A DNA stretch of 64,000 nucleotides. Origin: Kiritimatiellia bacterium (lineage in GTDB: Bacteria; Verrucomicrobiota; Kiritimatiellia; RFP12; UBA1067). The stretch spans positions 1-64,000 of the forward strand of contig JAFRDO010000067.1 of the NCBI GenBank assembly GCA_017403825.1, written 5' to 3'. A program made the translations under genes and the position numbers. Of this stretch, positions 54,009 to 62,626 are shown piece after piece; position 1 is the first letter of the stretch; every line of letters begins with the position of its first letter. The notes beneath the pieces were generated by a model. The model was not told the DNA's origin. It searched no databases and worked only from the letters and a program-made list of their open reading frames with translations.

Positions 54009-55868
54009 CTACCTGACCTTCGCGGCGATACGCTCGTGCGCGGCCTTTAGCACCGCAGGATTGTACTTCAGAACCTTGCGGTCGTAGGTAAGGAGTCCGT
54101 TGATCTCAATCTCCACGTCTGTCGTCTGCGTGTAGATCGCGCCGCCGAGGCCCTTCTCGGCAAGGTCGCCGACCTTGTCCATCAGCCCGAGGTACGTCTT
54201 CTCCAGCCCCTCGCGGGTCTTCGTGTCGTCTGTGCCGCCGTAGCCCCAGTTGCCCTTGCCGTCCTTCGTCTCGTTCCAGAGGTGGCCCGGAACGGCGTGA
54301 CCGAGGCCGCCGAACTCCCCGAGGAAGCTGATGCGGCGGTCGTTGACGGCGAACATGTCGGGGCCGCGGTAGAGGTGCAGATCCACCGTGTCAGCCGCCT
54401 CGCATACGCCGGCCGGCTTGTGCTGGGTCCACACGCGGTTCTCCCACTTCCAGCCCTTCGGCAGGAGATGGCCGCCTTCCCAGTCCCAGCTTCCGCTCGG
54501 GCCGTTCACGAGGCGCGTGCGGTCATAGCGGCGCGTGAAGTCGAGCATCGAGTGGGTCAGGAACTCGCCAGGCTGCGTCCAGCCCTCGTTGTACGGGTTC
54601 CACATCACTATGGACGGCACCGCCTGCAGCGCGTCCATCATCTCCTTCTGCTCCAGACGCTGCAGGCCATAGCGCTTCACAACCTCGACGCGCATCGGGT
54701 CGGAAGCATTGCCGTCCCCGCTGGGCAGGTCCTGGATCACGAGAATGCCCATCGTGTCGCAGAGGTAATAGTACCTGAGCGGCTCCACCTTTATGTGCTT
54801 GCGGAGCGTGTTGAAGCCGCAGTCCCTAAGCACCTTGATGTCGTAGGCCATCGCCTCCTCGGAAGGCGGCGTGAGCAGCCCGTCCGGCCACCAGCCCTGG
54901 TCCAGCGTGCCCATCACGAAGCACGGCTCGTTGTTGAGGAAGAAGCGCAAAATGCCCTTCGAGTCCTTCCGCTTCTCGAACTTGCGCATTCCGAAGTAGC
55001 CCTTCACCGTGTCACCGCTGCAAGTCGCCGTGAACGTGTACAGGGCCGGCGACTGAGGGCTCCACAGCTTAAAGCCTTTCGGCATCTTCACCGTAACCTT
55101 GCCGTTGCCAGAAAACTCGCCCACGCCGTCGACAGACACCTGAACCAAAGAATCGCCGCGCCCAGCGAGGCGGAAGTCTAGCGTCGCCGTACCCGCATCT
55201 ATGTCGGTCACGACCTCGTAGCGCTCGATGTGGCGTTCGGGCACCGTCTCCATCCACACTGTCTGCCAGATGCCGGAGACACGCGTGTAGAAGCAGCCCT
55301 TCGGCTTGAAACTCTGCTTGCCGCGCGAGTTGACGAAGTCCTCGGTCGGATCCCACACGCAGACTGTCAGCTCATTCGCGCCGGGCTTCACGTAGTCGGT
55401 GATGTCAACGGTGAATGGATTTTGTCCGCCTTCGTGCGGCACGTCCGTCACCTCGTTGTGGCCGATGAACACCATCGTGCGGAAGTCGACGCCGCCGAAG
55501 TGCAGGAGTATGCGCTCGCCCGGCTTCGGGTCGCACTCAATCGTGCGCGTGTACCAGAGGAACTGGTCCGGCTCCAGAAGTCGGCCCACGCCCGAAAGCG
55601 CGCTCTCGATGCAGAACGGAACGAGTATCTTGCCGTCCCACTTCTCCGGACGGCCCGGCGTGTTGGTGACGCTCGTGACGGCGTAGTCCCATTCGCCGTT
55701 CAGGTTCGTCCAGTTCGCACGGACCATCTGCGGCCGCGGGTATTCCCGCCAGGCGTTTGCCGCCGTCACCTTCTCGCCCCAAGCGGTCATAAGCGGCTTG
55801 CGGACGGCCTCGTCGGCGAATGCGGCGACGGAAGTCGCTGCGATGCATGCGATCAGAATGCTCCTCAT
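54009..55868 (-). CDS. GH2 family glycosidase
   Basis: 619 residues, secreted (cleavage after AAFA). The sugar-binding sandwich (WTNLNGEWDYAV, ILVPFCIESALSGV), immunoglobulin-like domain and TIM barrel follow in the family order. SIVMWNPYNEGW places the acid/base at Glu428, and RRISFLGEFGG the nucleophile at Glu518. It could be a beta-galactosidase, mannosidase or glucuronidase; the compact length leaves out the extra beta-galactosidase domains. Promoter TATAAT (minus, 55907-55902) and ACAGGAGAAAAC ribosome site are clear. Confidence 0.9.
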   Translation of the reverse strand: MRSILIACIAATSVAAFADEAVRKPLMTAWGEKVTAANAWREYPRPQMVRANWTNLNGEWDYAVTSVTNTPGRPEKWDGKILVPFCIESALSGVGRLLEPDQFLWYTRTIECDPKPGERILLHFGGVDFRTMVFIGHNEVTDVPHEGGQNPFTVDITDYVKPGANELTVCVWDPTEDFVNSRGKQSFKPKGCFYTRVSGIWQTVWMETVPERHIERYEVVTDIDAGTATLDFRLAGRGDSLVQVSVDGVGEFSGNGKVTVKMPKGFKLWSPQSPALYTFTATCSGDTVKGYFGMRKFEKRKDSKGILRFFLNNEPCFVMGTLDQGWWPDGLLTPPSEEAMAYDIKVLRDCGFNTLRKHIKVEPLRYYYLCDTMGILVIQDLPSGDGNASDPMRVEVVKRYGLQRLEQKEMMDALQAVPSIVMWNPYNEGWTQPGEFLTHSMLDFTRRYDRTRLVNGPSGSWDWEGGHLLPKGWKWENRVWTQHKPAGVCEAADTVDLHLYRGPDMFAVNDRRISFLGEFGGLGHAVPGHLWNETKDGKGNWGYGGTDDTKTREGLEKTYLGLMDKVGDLAEKGLGGAIYTQTTDVEIEINGLLTYDRKVLKYNPAVLKAAHERIAAKVR

Positions 55869-55941
55869 GTTTCGTTTTCTCCTGTCTGGTGTTTATCTTG
55901 CATTATAATCATGTGTCCGGCGTTTGTCAATGGCACCTCGG

Positions 55942-56541
55942 CTACTTCCAGATCGAGATGGCGCGTATGACGTCGGAGAAGCGCACCTTCGCCGCCCGCG
56001 CATCCTTCTCCGTAGCAAGCACGATGCGCATCGCGCACGACTCGAACTCGGCGTAGATGGCGTCCGAGATGCGGTCGACGATGATGTCCTTGGGCAGTTC
56101 GCCGCGCCGCTTGGCGTGTTCCAGCAGCATGCGTATGAGCGAGCGCGTGCCGGACGTCCTGGCGGCGATGCCCCCGGTCATGTCGGCGCCGGTCCGCACC
56201 AGCCCAAGCACGTAGTCGAAGACGGCTATCACGAACTCTCGGTTGCGGAACATCGTCTCCACGACCGCATGGCACACCTTCTCAAGCCGCACCACCGCCG
56301 GTTCCCTAGTGGCGACCAGCACCGAGCACTCGCGCTCGATGGCGGTTGTGACGGTGCTTATCGCCGCGTCCATCACCTCGCGCTTCGAGCAGAAGTAGCG
56401 GTAGAGGACGGTACGCGACACGCCGGCCGACGCCGCGATCATGATGAGCGAAACGTTCTCGTAGCCGACCTGCGAGAACAGCCTCATCGCCTTCTCGGCA
56501 ATCTCGCGCCGCCGTTCATCGTGGTCAACCTTCCGTGCCAT
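55942..56541 (-). CDS. TetR/AcrR-family regulator
   Basis: 199 residues. N-terminal HTH: RREIAEKAMRLFSQVGYENVSLIMIAASAGVSRTVLYRYFCSKREVM, the typical TetR DNA-binding helices. The C-terminal ligand domain is all-helical and unassigned. AAGGAGATTCGC precedes the ATG. Neighbours are GH2 and a DsbD-like gene on the same strand; the target cannot be deduced. Confidence 0.9.
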   Translation of the reverse strand: MARKVDHDERRREIAEKAMRLFSQVGYENVSLIMIAASAGVSRTVLYRYFCSKREVMDAAISTVTTAIERECSVLVATREPAVVRLEKVCHAVVETMFRNREFVIAVFDYVLGLVRTGADMTGGIAARTSGTRSLIRMLLEHAKRRGELPKDIIVDRISDAIYAEFESCAMRIVLATEKDARAAKVRFSDVIRAISIWK

Positions 56542-56587
56542 GCGAATCTCCTTCAGGAACGTTCCAGTGCAAGCCCCGCCGATGCGG

Positions 56588-57730
56588 TCACTCGAATACG
56601 GCGAAGGCCGGCAGCCCCTTTACCTGCCCGAAGCCGTCAAGACGCTGGAGCTCTCGCATGTCCTCCGCCTGCAGGCGTATCACGGTGTAGCGGGCACACG
56701 CGTCGCGCACGGCGGGCTCCGCCAGTACGCGATCCATCGCCGCGCAGTTCTTGCACCAGCTTGCCCAGCAGTCCACCAGCACTGGCCTCTCCGCCGCCGC
56801 AAGCGCCGCAGGGAACGTCGCGGGCGTCACTGATGCCGCAGTCGCCGCGCCGTCCGCAGAAGCCAAGAAGCCGCGCAACGCCATGCGCCCGTACCAGGCG
56901 GCGAAGCCGAAGACAACCACTGCGAAGACGCGGTTTACCCATCTCATCCAGGCTCCCGGCTTGGGCAGCACGCTCATTCCGGCTCCGAGGAACGGCCATG
57001 GAAGCGCCATACCCAGCCCAAGCACGAACGGCAGAGCGAGCGCAAGCCTGTTGCCGCGCGCGAAGCCGTCCGCCGTGAGCAGAAGCACAGAGACAAGGAT
57101 CGGCGCTACGCATGCCCCGGCCAGCACGGCGCTAAGCATTCCCATAAGAAACGCGCCGGTCCGGAAGCGCCGCGCCGAGAAGTCGATGCGGAACACGCCG
57201 AGCAGCGCGAGGGCGAGCGCGGCGAACACGGCAGCGACGGCGGCGTTGAACCAGGGACTCGACTGTATCGTCCCGAAGGCGAGACCGCCCACCGCCGCGG
57301 CAACTCCGAGCGCACCGTAGGCGATCGCTATGCCGAGCCCGTACAGCAGGCCGCGCATCGCCGACTTGCCTATGACCAGCAAGTTGACGGGAATCATCGG
57401 CAGCACGCATGGCGTGAGGTTGAGGGCAAGGCCGCCGAGCAGCACCAGCAGCAGGGTCAGCAGGAAACCGGCGTCGCCGAACGGACGCCGGTCGTCTGCG
57501 GCGCGGTTCTCAAGGAACGCCACGAACCGCTCGGCGGACATGTAGCCCTGGGCGATTCGCGGCGCTTCGCCTGACGGCTTCGCCGCCGCGCTGCCGGCGT
57601 CCGATTCGACCAGCCTGCACATGCCGTCCGTGCACTCGTACGTCCGCCCGTTGATCACCTGCACCTCGCCGCACGCGGCCATCGCCGCCATTGCCGCCAC
57701 AAAACACAGTGAGAATGCAGTTTTCTTCAT
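56588..57730 (-). CDS. DsbD-like thiol:disulfide interchange protein
   Basis: 380 residues from the ATG at 57730, which follows a TATAAT box by 6 bases; a frame opening at 57820 lies upstream of the promoter. Signal peptide, then a short Cys-containing periplasmic part (YECTDGMC). The CcdA/DsbD membrane domain has NLTPCVLPMIPV and GACVAPIL carrying the reactive cysteines, and the C-terminal thioredoxin domain has LVDCWASWCKNCAAMD. It should pass electrons from cytoplasmic thioredoxin to periplasmic thiols. It is shorter than E. coli DsbD, with a reduced N-terminal alpha domain. Confidence 0.85.
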   Translation of the reverse strand: MKKTAFSLCFVAAMAAMAACGEVQVINGRTYECTDGMCRLVESDAGSAAAKPSGEAPRIAQGYMSAERFVAFLENRAADDRRPFGDAGFLLTLLLVLLGGLALNLTPCVLPMIPVNLLVIGKSAMRGLLYGLGIAIAYGALGVAAAVGGLAFGTIQSSPWFNAAVAAVFAALALALLGVFRIDFSARRFRTGAFLMGMLSAVLAGACVAPILVSVLLLTADGFARGNRLALALPFVLGLGMALPWPFLGAGMSVLPKPGAWMRWVNRVFAVVVFGFAAWYGRMALRGFLASADGAATAASVTPATFPAALAAAERPVLVDCWASWCKNCAAMDRVLAEPAVRDACARYTVIRLQAEDMRELQRLDGFGQVKGLPAFAVFE

Positions 57731-57736
57731 GACCAA

Positions 57737-57742
57737 ATTATA
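57737..57742 (-). promoter_or_regulatory. -10 box TATAAT, leaderless
   Basis: TATAAT on the minus strand, then TTGGTC and the ATG at 57730. Confidence 0.55.
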
Positions 57743-57785
57743 TCCTATCCCCGCATAATGCGCAAGAAGGCGCCGCGGACGTCCG

Positions 57786-59831
57786 TCAGCCCAACAGTTC
57801 CAGGAGACGCGCCTCGTCAATGACCTCGGTGCCGAGCTTGCGGGCCTTCTCGGTCTTCGTCGCGCCGACGTTCTCGCCCGCTATCAGGTATCGCGTCTTC
57901 GAGGTCACGGAGCTTTGCACGATTCCACCGGCGCGGCGGATCAGCTCCGCATACTCCTCTCGCGGACGCGAAAGCGTCCCCGTAAGAACGCAACCGACGC
58001 CTGCGAGCGGACCGAACGCGACGACAGGCGCGGACTCCTCGCGCGCCGGGTCGATCCCCAGCTCGGCCATGCGCTCAAGGAAGCGCCGCCCGTAGTCGCT
58101 CGAAAAGAACGCCAGCACGGCCTTCGCCGCCTCGACCTTGATCTTGAGGATCTTGCGGTCCTTACCCTTCTTCGCGTCGTTCTCGACCACGTTCCTCAGC
58201 ACTTCGCTTCCTGCGAGGTCGCTGAACTTCGCGTGCTCCGCCGCTATGTCGCGCGCCACCGTCGCACCGACGTTGGGTATGCCGATGGCAAACAACCAGC
58301 GGTGCAACGGCAATGACCTGGCGGACGCCAGCGCCTCAATAACCGTAATCGCGTTCTTGCCGAAGCGGTGCCCAGAGACGTCAAGCGCGGAAAGAGAGTC
58401 CGCACCAAGCGAAAAGAGGTCGAGAGGGTCGGACACCATACCCTTCTCCACAAGCGCGTCCACCACCGTCTCGCCAAGCGCCCGCACATCCAGCGCGTTG
58501 CGCGAGGCGAAGTGCTCAATGCGCCGGCTCAGCTGCGCCGGGCACGCCGGGTTCGCGCAGCGAATCGCTACCTCGCCCTCCTCGCGCACGGTCGCGCCGC
58601 CGCATACCGGGCAGGCCGACGGCATCTCGAAAACGCGTTCCGCCCCCGTGCGCTTCTCGGGAATCGGCGCCTCGACGGCAGGTATCACGTCGCCGGCCTT
58701 CACGAGCCAGACGTGATCGCCTATGCGGATGTCCTGCCGGGCAATCTGGTCGGCGTTGTGCAGCGTCGCACGGGAAATGACCGATCCGGCAAGCTCCGTG
58801 GGACGCAGCTCCGCCACCGGGGTCAGTATCCCGGTGCGACCGACCTGCACGGTAATCGACTCAACAACCGTCTCAGCGCGTTCCGGCGCATACTTGTAGG
58901 CGCGTGCCCAGCGCGGGCCATGAGCCGTCGCGCCGAGGACGTCGTAAAGACGGCGCTCGTCGACTTTCACGACCGCCCCGTCTATCTCGAAGCGGAACGA
59001 ATGGCGCAGGCCGCCCAACTCGTCTATGGCCGCGAAGACCTCGCCCATGCTCTTGCACGATTTGGACCACGGGGCCGTCGGGAAGCCCCAGCGGCGGAAC
59101 GCCGCGATCATCTCCATGTGGGAGGCGAACCCGTCGCACCCGACGCTCCCCGCGTTATAGACCACTATGTCCAGCGGACGGCTCGCCGCCTCCTTCGGGT
59201 CCAGCTGCTTCAGGCTCCCGGCGCAGGCGTTGCGCGGATTTGCGAACGGTTCGCGTCCCGATTCCTCCTCGCGCTCGTTCAGCTTCACGAAGCCGTCGCG
59301 CGTCATGTAGGCCTCGCCGCGAACCTCCAGCGCGTCAGGGGCGTCAGCGGGCAGCGTCAGCGGAATGGACCTGATCGTCCTGGCGTTCTGCGTGATATCG
59401 TCGCCCACGATGCCGTTGCCGCGTGTCGCTGCCTGCACGAGCCGCCGCCCCTCGTAGCGGAGAGACAGCGACACTCCGTCAATCTTCGGTTCAACGTCGT
59501 AGGTAAAGCCGGTCTCCCCCAGGTCGCGCCTGATCATGGCGTCAAAGTCGGCCAGGTCGGGCTTCGAATGCGTCTTGTCCAGAGACTGCATCGGCAGTTC
59601 GTGCCGCACCTGACGGAATCCGGCGACGGGTGCGCCCGAGACGCGCTGCGTCGGGGAGTTCGGGTCTCGGAACTGCGGATAGTCGCGCTCAAGCCGCAGC
59701 AGCTCTTCGTAGAGCAAGTCATAGTCGCGGTCGCCGATGACCGGCCGCGCCTCCACATAGTAAAGCCTGTCATGCCGGTCGATTTCCGCGACCAACCACC
59801 GGATCCTTTGCTGCGCCTCCTCGTTCGTCAT
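57786..59831 (-). CDS. ligA: NAD-dependent DNA ligase
   Basis: 681 residues from the ATG at 59831, which overlaps the DUF2062 stop (ATGA). Adenylation domain with catalytic Lys116 in EPKIDGVSLSL. An N-terminal YYVEARPVIGDRDYDLLYEEL Ia domain and OB fold (ATAHGPRWARAYKY, VQVGRTGILTPVAEL) are present. The zinc finger is CPVCGG...CANPACPAQ, then HhH repeats and a C-terminal BRCT (LAGVGCVLTGTLSRPREEY). Full length and all motifs are intact. Confidence 0.97.
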   Translation of the reverse strand: MTNEEAQQRIRWLVAEIDRHDRLYYVEARPVIGDRDYDLLYEELLRLERDYPQFRDPNSPTQRVSGAPVAGFRQVRHELPMQSLDKTHSKPDLADFDAMIRRDLGETGFTYDVEPKIDGVSLSLRYEGRRLVQAATRGNGIVGDDITQNARTIRSIPLTLPADAPDALEVRGEAYMTRDGFVKLNEREEESGREPFANPRNACAGSLKQLDPKEAASRPLDIVVYNAGSVGCDGFASHMEMIAAFRRWGFPTAPWSKSCKSMGEVFAAIDELGGLRHSFRFEIDGAVVKVDERRLYDVLGATAHGPRWARAYKYAPERAETVVESITVQVGRTGILTPVAELRPTELAGSVISRATLHNADQIARQDIRIGDHVWLVKAGDVIPAVEAPIPEKRTGAERVFEMPSACPVCGGATVREEGEVAIRCANPACPAQLSRRIEHFASRNALDVRALGETVVDALVEKGMVSDPLDLFSLGADSLSALDVSGHRFGKNAITVIEALASARSLPLHRWLFAIGIPNVGATVARDIAAEHAKFSDLAGSEVLRNVVENDAKKGKDRKILKIKVEAAKAVLAFFSSDYGRRFLERMAELGIDPAREESAPVVAFGPLAGVGCVLTGTLSRPREEYAELIRRAGGIVQSSVTSKTRYLIAGENVGATKTEKARKLGTEVIDEARLLELLG

Positions 59832-60310
59832 GGGGACATCATCCTGGATTTTCCCGCAGCCCTTCTGTTGCGCTGGCGCACGACAAGGCTCCGGACTATG
59901 AAGTAGGTGATTGGCGTCAGCACGACCGCAAGCAGGAAGCCGCCCAGGAAGAACGAGACCATCGCCTCGGCGCCAAGCCGCCTTACTGAACTCCAAGTCC
60001 ACTCGACGCTCATCAGACGCGCAAACGAAAGCGAGCCGCCGAAAAGCATCTTGTTCACCACATAGGTCTGGGCCGGATAGATGACAAAAATCGTCACCGG
60101 GTTGGTTATGAACGTACCGAGGGTTGCCCCTATCTTCGAGACACGCATCATCATCGCGAGCGGCACCGCGACTATCAGCTGCAAACCGAACGGCACCGAA
60201 CAGCCGATGAACATCCCAAGGGCCCAGCCGGCGGCAACATCCTCCGGCGGCAGCGGATCTTTGAGAACCTTGGCCCTAAGGCGTTGCCAAAGTGCGCTCA
60301 GCGAACCCAT
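59828..60310 (-). CDS. DUF2062 membrane protein
   Basis: 160 residues. The pattern DPLPPEDVAAGWALGMFIGCSVPFGLQLIVAVPLAMMMR...LGTFITNPVTIFVIYP is characteristic of DUF2062: two hydrophobic blocks plus a C-terminal helix. An inner-membrane location is expected; function unknown. It shares one base with the upstream DUF1015 stop (TGATG) and 4 with ligA downstream. Confidence 0.87.
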   Translation of the reverse strand: MGSLSALWQRLRAKVLKDPLPPEDVAAGWALGMFIGCSVPFGLQLIVAVPLAMMMRVSKIGATLGTFITNPVTIFVIYPAQTYVVNKMLFGGSLSFARLMSVEWTWSSVRRLGAEAMVSFFLGGFLLAVVLTPITYFIVRSLVVRQRNRRAAGKSRMMSP

Positions 60311-61503
60311 CAGACGGCATGGACGAAGAGCCCGCTCCTGAGCTTGGGCTCGAACCAGGTAGACTTCGGAGGCATGATCGCCCCGGCGTCGGCAATGGCC
60401 ATCATCTCTTCGACGGTGACCGGCTCCATCGCGAACGCTACCGCGTTCTCGCCCGAGTCGACCTTCGCCGCAAGTTCGGCGTCGCCGCGTATGCCGCCCA
60501 TGAACGATATGCGCGGGTCGGTGCGCGGATCGCCGATTCCGAGGACAGGCGCCAGCAGCCTGTCCTGAAGGTACGAGACGTCAAGCGAAGCTACGACGTC
60601 CGCTCCGGCAGGCAGGCTCCACGAAAGGTCAGTCCACCTGCCGCCGAAGTACATGCGGCAGTTGCGCTCGCCCTTCTTTCCGATGGCAAAGTTCTCGGAT
60701 ACCTTCGACATGAACTCGTATTCGGACAGGCCGTTCAAGTCCCTGACCAGCCGGTTGTAGGCGAGTATCTTCAGTTGGCTCGCTGGGAAGATGACCGCCA
60801 TGAAGAAGCGGCTCTCGCCCTCGAAGCCGTGCGCCTGTGCGTAGCGAGCCGCCGCCGCGCTGCGGTGGTGGCCGTCGGCGATGTAAGCTACGGGAATCCG
60901 CGCGAAGAGCTCTACCAGCTCGTCGGCCGCGCAGTCCCTTGAGGACGCGATCTCCCACACCGTGTGGCCGATGCCGTCAGGCGCCACGAAGTCATAGAGC
61001 GGTTCGCGGCGGCAGGCGTCGGCGACTATAAGGTCGATCGCCTTGTCATCGCGGTAGGTGAGGAACGCAGGCCCGGTGTGCGCGGAAAGAGTCTCGATGT
61101 GGCGCGTGCGGTCGTCTTCCTTGTCCTTGCGCGTCTTCTCATGCTGCTTCAGGACGCCTGACAGGTAGTCCTTCGTGTCAAACGTCGCCACGATACCGGT
61201 CTGCGAGTGGGAGCCCATGGTCTGGCGATAGGCGTAGAACTTCGGCTCGCCGTCTCGCACGAGCGTGCCGTCGCCAACCAGGCGGTCGAGCGCACGGCGC
61301 GCCTGGGCATACGCCTCCGGCGACGCACAGTCCGTTCCGTCCGGCAGGTCGATTTCCGGACGCGACACGTGGAGGAAGCTCCTCGGATTGCCAGCGGCAA
61401 GAACCTTTGCCTCGGCCGTGTCGACTACGTCATACGGAACCGCCGCGACGTCCGCCACAAAGCGGACGTCGGGCCGGATGGCCACAAACGGACGGATCGT
61501 CAT
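60310..61503 (-). CDS. DUF1015 / SerK-like kinase family protein
   Basis: 397 residues. RPFVAIRPDVRFVADVAAVPYDVV at the start and PVAYIADGHHRSAAAARYAQ are the family hallmarks (ADGHHR motif). Characterised archaeal relatives are free-serine kinases with a ParB-like fold; whether this bacterial form phosphorylates serine is unknown. It follows the LA_2272-like gene by 3 bp and couples to DUF2062. Confidence 0.87.
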   Translation of the reverse strand: MTIRPFVAIRPDVRFVADVAAVPYDVVDTAEAKVLAAGNPRSFLHVSRPEIDLPDGTDCASPEAYAQARRALDRLVGDGTLVRDGEPKFYAYRQTMGSHSQTGIVATFDTKDYLSGVLKQHEKTRKDKEDDRTRHIETLSAHTGPAFLTYRDDKAIDLIVADACRREPLYDFVAPDGIGHTVWEIASSRDCAADELVELFARIPVAYIADGHHRSAAAARYAQAHGFEGESRFFMAVIFPASQLKILAYNRLVRDLNGLSEYEFMSKVSENFAIGKKGERNCRMYFGGRWTDLSWSLPAGADVVASLDVSYLQDRLLAPVLGIGDPRTDPRISFMGGIRGDAELAAKVDSGENAVAFAMEPVTVEEMMAIADAGAIMPPKSTWFEPKLRSGLFVHAV

Positions 61504-61506
61504 GGT

Positions 61507-62070
61507 TCAGAACCCGATGTTGACGATCGGGAAGAACTGAAGCTCGGCGTCGCGGATTATGTTGATGAGGCCGACCTGATAGCCGTGCATCGTCTCGGAC
61601 CGGTTGATGATGCCGACCTGGAAACCCTCGGTCTCGCCGGAGACGTTCACGAGGCCAACCTGGGCGCCGCGCATGGAATTCGCCTCGTTCCAGAGACCGC
61701 CCTGGAGACCGAGCAGGTCGCCGCCGCCAACGGAGTTGTAAAGGCCGACCTGCACGCAGGCCGCATCGTCCTTGACGTCGTTGCGCAGCAGGTTCACCTG
61801 GATGCCCTCGAAGTAGAGCGACCGGCCCCACAGGCCGAGGTCGATGCCGGTTATGTTCTCCTGGCGCGTCGAGAACGGAAGCGTCAGGCGAAGACCGATG
61901 ACGTCGGGGACGTCAGGGAATTCGCAGATGGCGATGAACGCCGGCCAGACATCGCTGCTGTGGCTGCGTTCCTCGCGCACGGGGACCGCGTCATCCGCAG
62001 CCTCCGGCTCCTGTGCAAACACGGGCGCGACTGCTGCCGCGACCAGGGCGAGAGTGATCAACTTCTTCAT
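61507..62070 (-). CDS. Secreted surface-repeat protein, LA_2272 type
   Basis: 187 residues with a signal peptide ending at VFAQ. The mature part has repeats of the form GxQVGLxN: GIQVNLLRN, CVQVGLYNS, GAQVGLVNVSG, GFQVGIINRS and GYQVGLINII, as in LA_2272/VC2662-like surface-repeat proteins. These are thought to lie in or on the outer membrane. Promoter TATAAT (minus, 62109-62104) and ribosome site AGGAGCAAGC are visible. Confidence 0.8.
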   Translation of the reverse strand: MKKLITLALVAAAVAPVFAQEPEAADDAVPVREERSHSSDVWPAFIAICEFPDVPDVIGLRLTLPFSTRQENITGIDLGLWGRSLYFEGIQVNLLRNDVKDDAACVQVGLYNSVGGGDLLGLQGGLWNEANSMRGAQVGLVNVSGETEGFQVGIINRSETMHGYQVGLINIIRDAELQFFPIVNIGF

Positions 62071-62128
62071 TGCTTGCTCCTGCTGATTGTGACTGTTGCG
62101 TAAATTATATACTTTCTGCGGCGGAAAA

Positions 62129-62626
62129 TCAACCGACCGTGACCTTCTTGATCTCCACGGGCGTCACCGGCACGTCCTGATGGGGACCCGCGCTGCCGGT
62201 CTTCACCTTGGCGATGGCGTCCACCACCTCCATGCCGGAAGTGACCTTTCCGAACACCGCATAGCCGAAGCCCTGCGGCGTCGGGTTCTGGAAATCGAGG
62301 AATCCGTTGTCGACGAGGTTGATGAAGAACTGGCTTGTCGCCGAGTCCACGACCATCGTGCGGGCCATCGCGATAGTGCCGCGCAGGTTCTTCAGGCCGT
62401 TCATCGCCTCGTTGCGGACCGGCTCGCGCGTCGGCTTCTGGCGCATGTCCTTCGTGAAGCCGCCGCCCTGGATCATGAACCCGTCGATCACGCGGTGGAA
62501 GATCGTGCCGTCGTAGTGGCCGTCCTGCGCGTACCGCACGAAGTTGGCGACCGTCGCCGGCGCCTTCTCGTCGTCAAGGGCGAGCACGATGGCTCCCCTG
62601 TCCGTCTCAATTGTTGCTGTCTTCAT
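62129..62626 (-). CDS. Cyclophilin-type peptidyl-prolyl isomerase
   Basis: 165 residues, no signal peptide, so cytoplasmic PpiB-like. Catalytic segment [21 protein letters not shown] (Arg and Gln of the active site) and [15 protein letters not shown] are complete. The gene starts within gatA, overlapping it by 20 bp, so translation is coupled. Confidence 0.92.
   Translation of the reverse strand: MKTATIETDRGAIVLALDDEKAPATVANFVRYAQDGHYDGTIFHRVIDGFMIQGGGFTKDMRQKPTREPVRNEAMNGLKNLRGTIAMARTMVVDSATSQFFINLVDNGFLDFQNPTPQGFGYAVFGKVTSGMEVVDAIAKVKTGSAGPHQDVPVTPVEIKKVTVG

Noticed and set aside
57730-57820. Upstream start for the DsbD-like protein
   Set aside because: The extension lies before the TATAAT box and would place a basic, non-signal sequence ahead of a perfect signal peptide.
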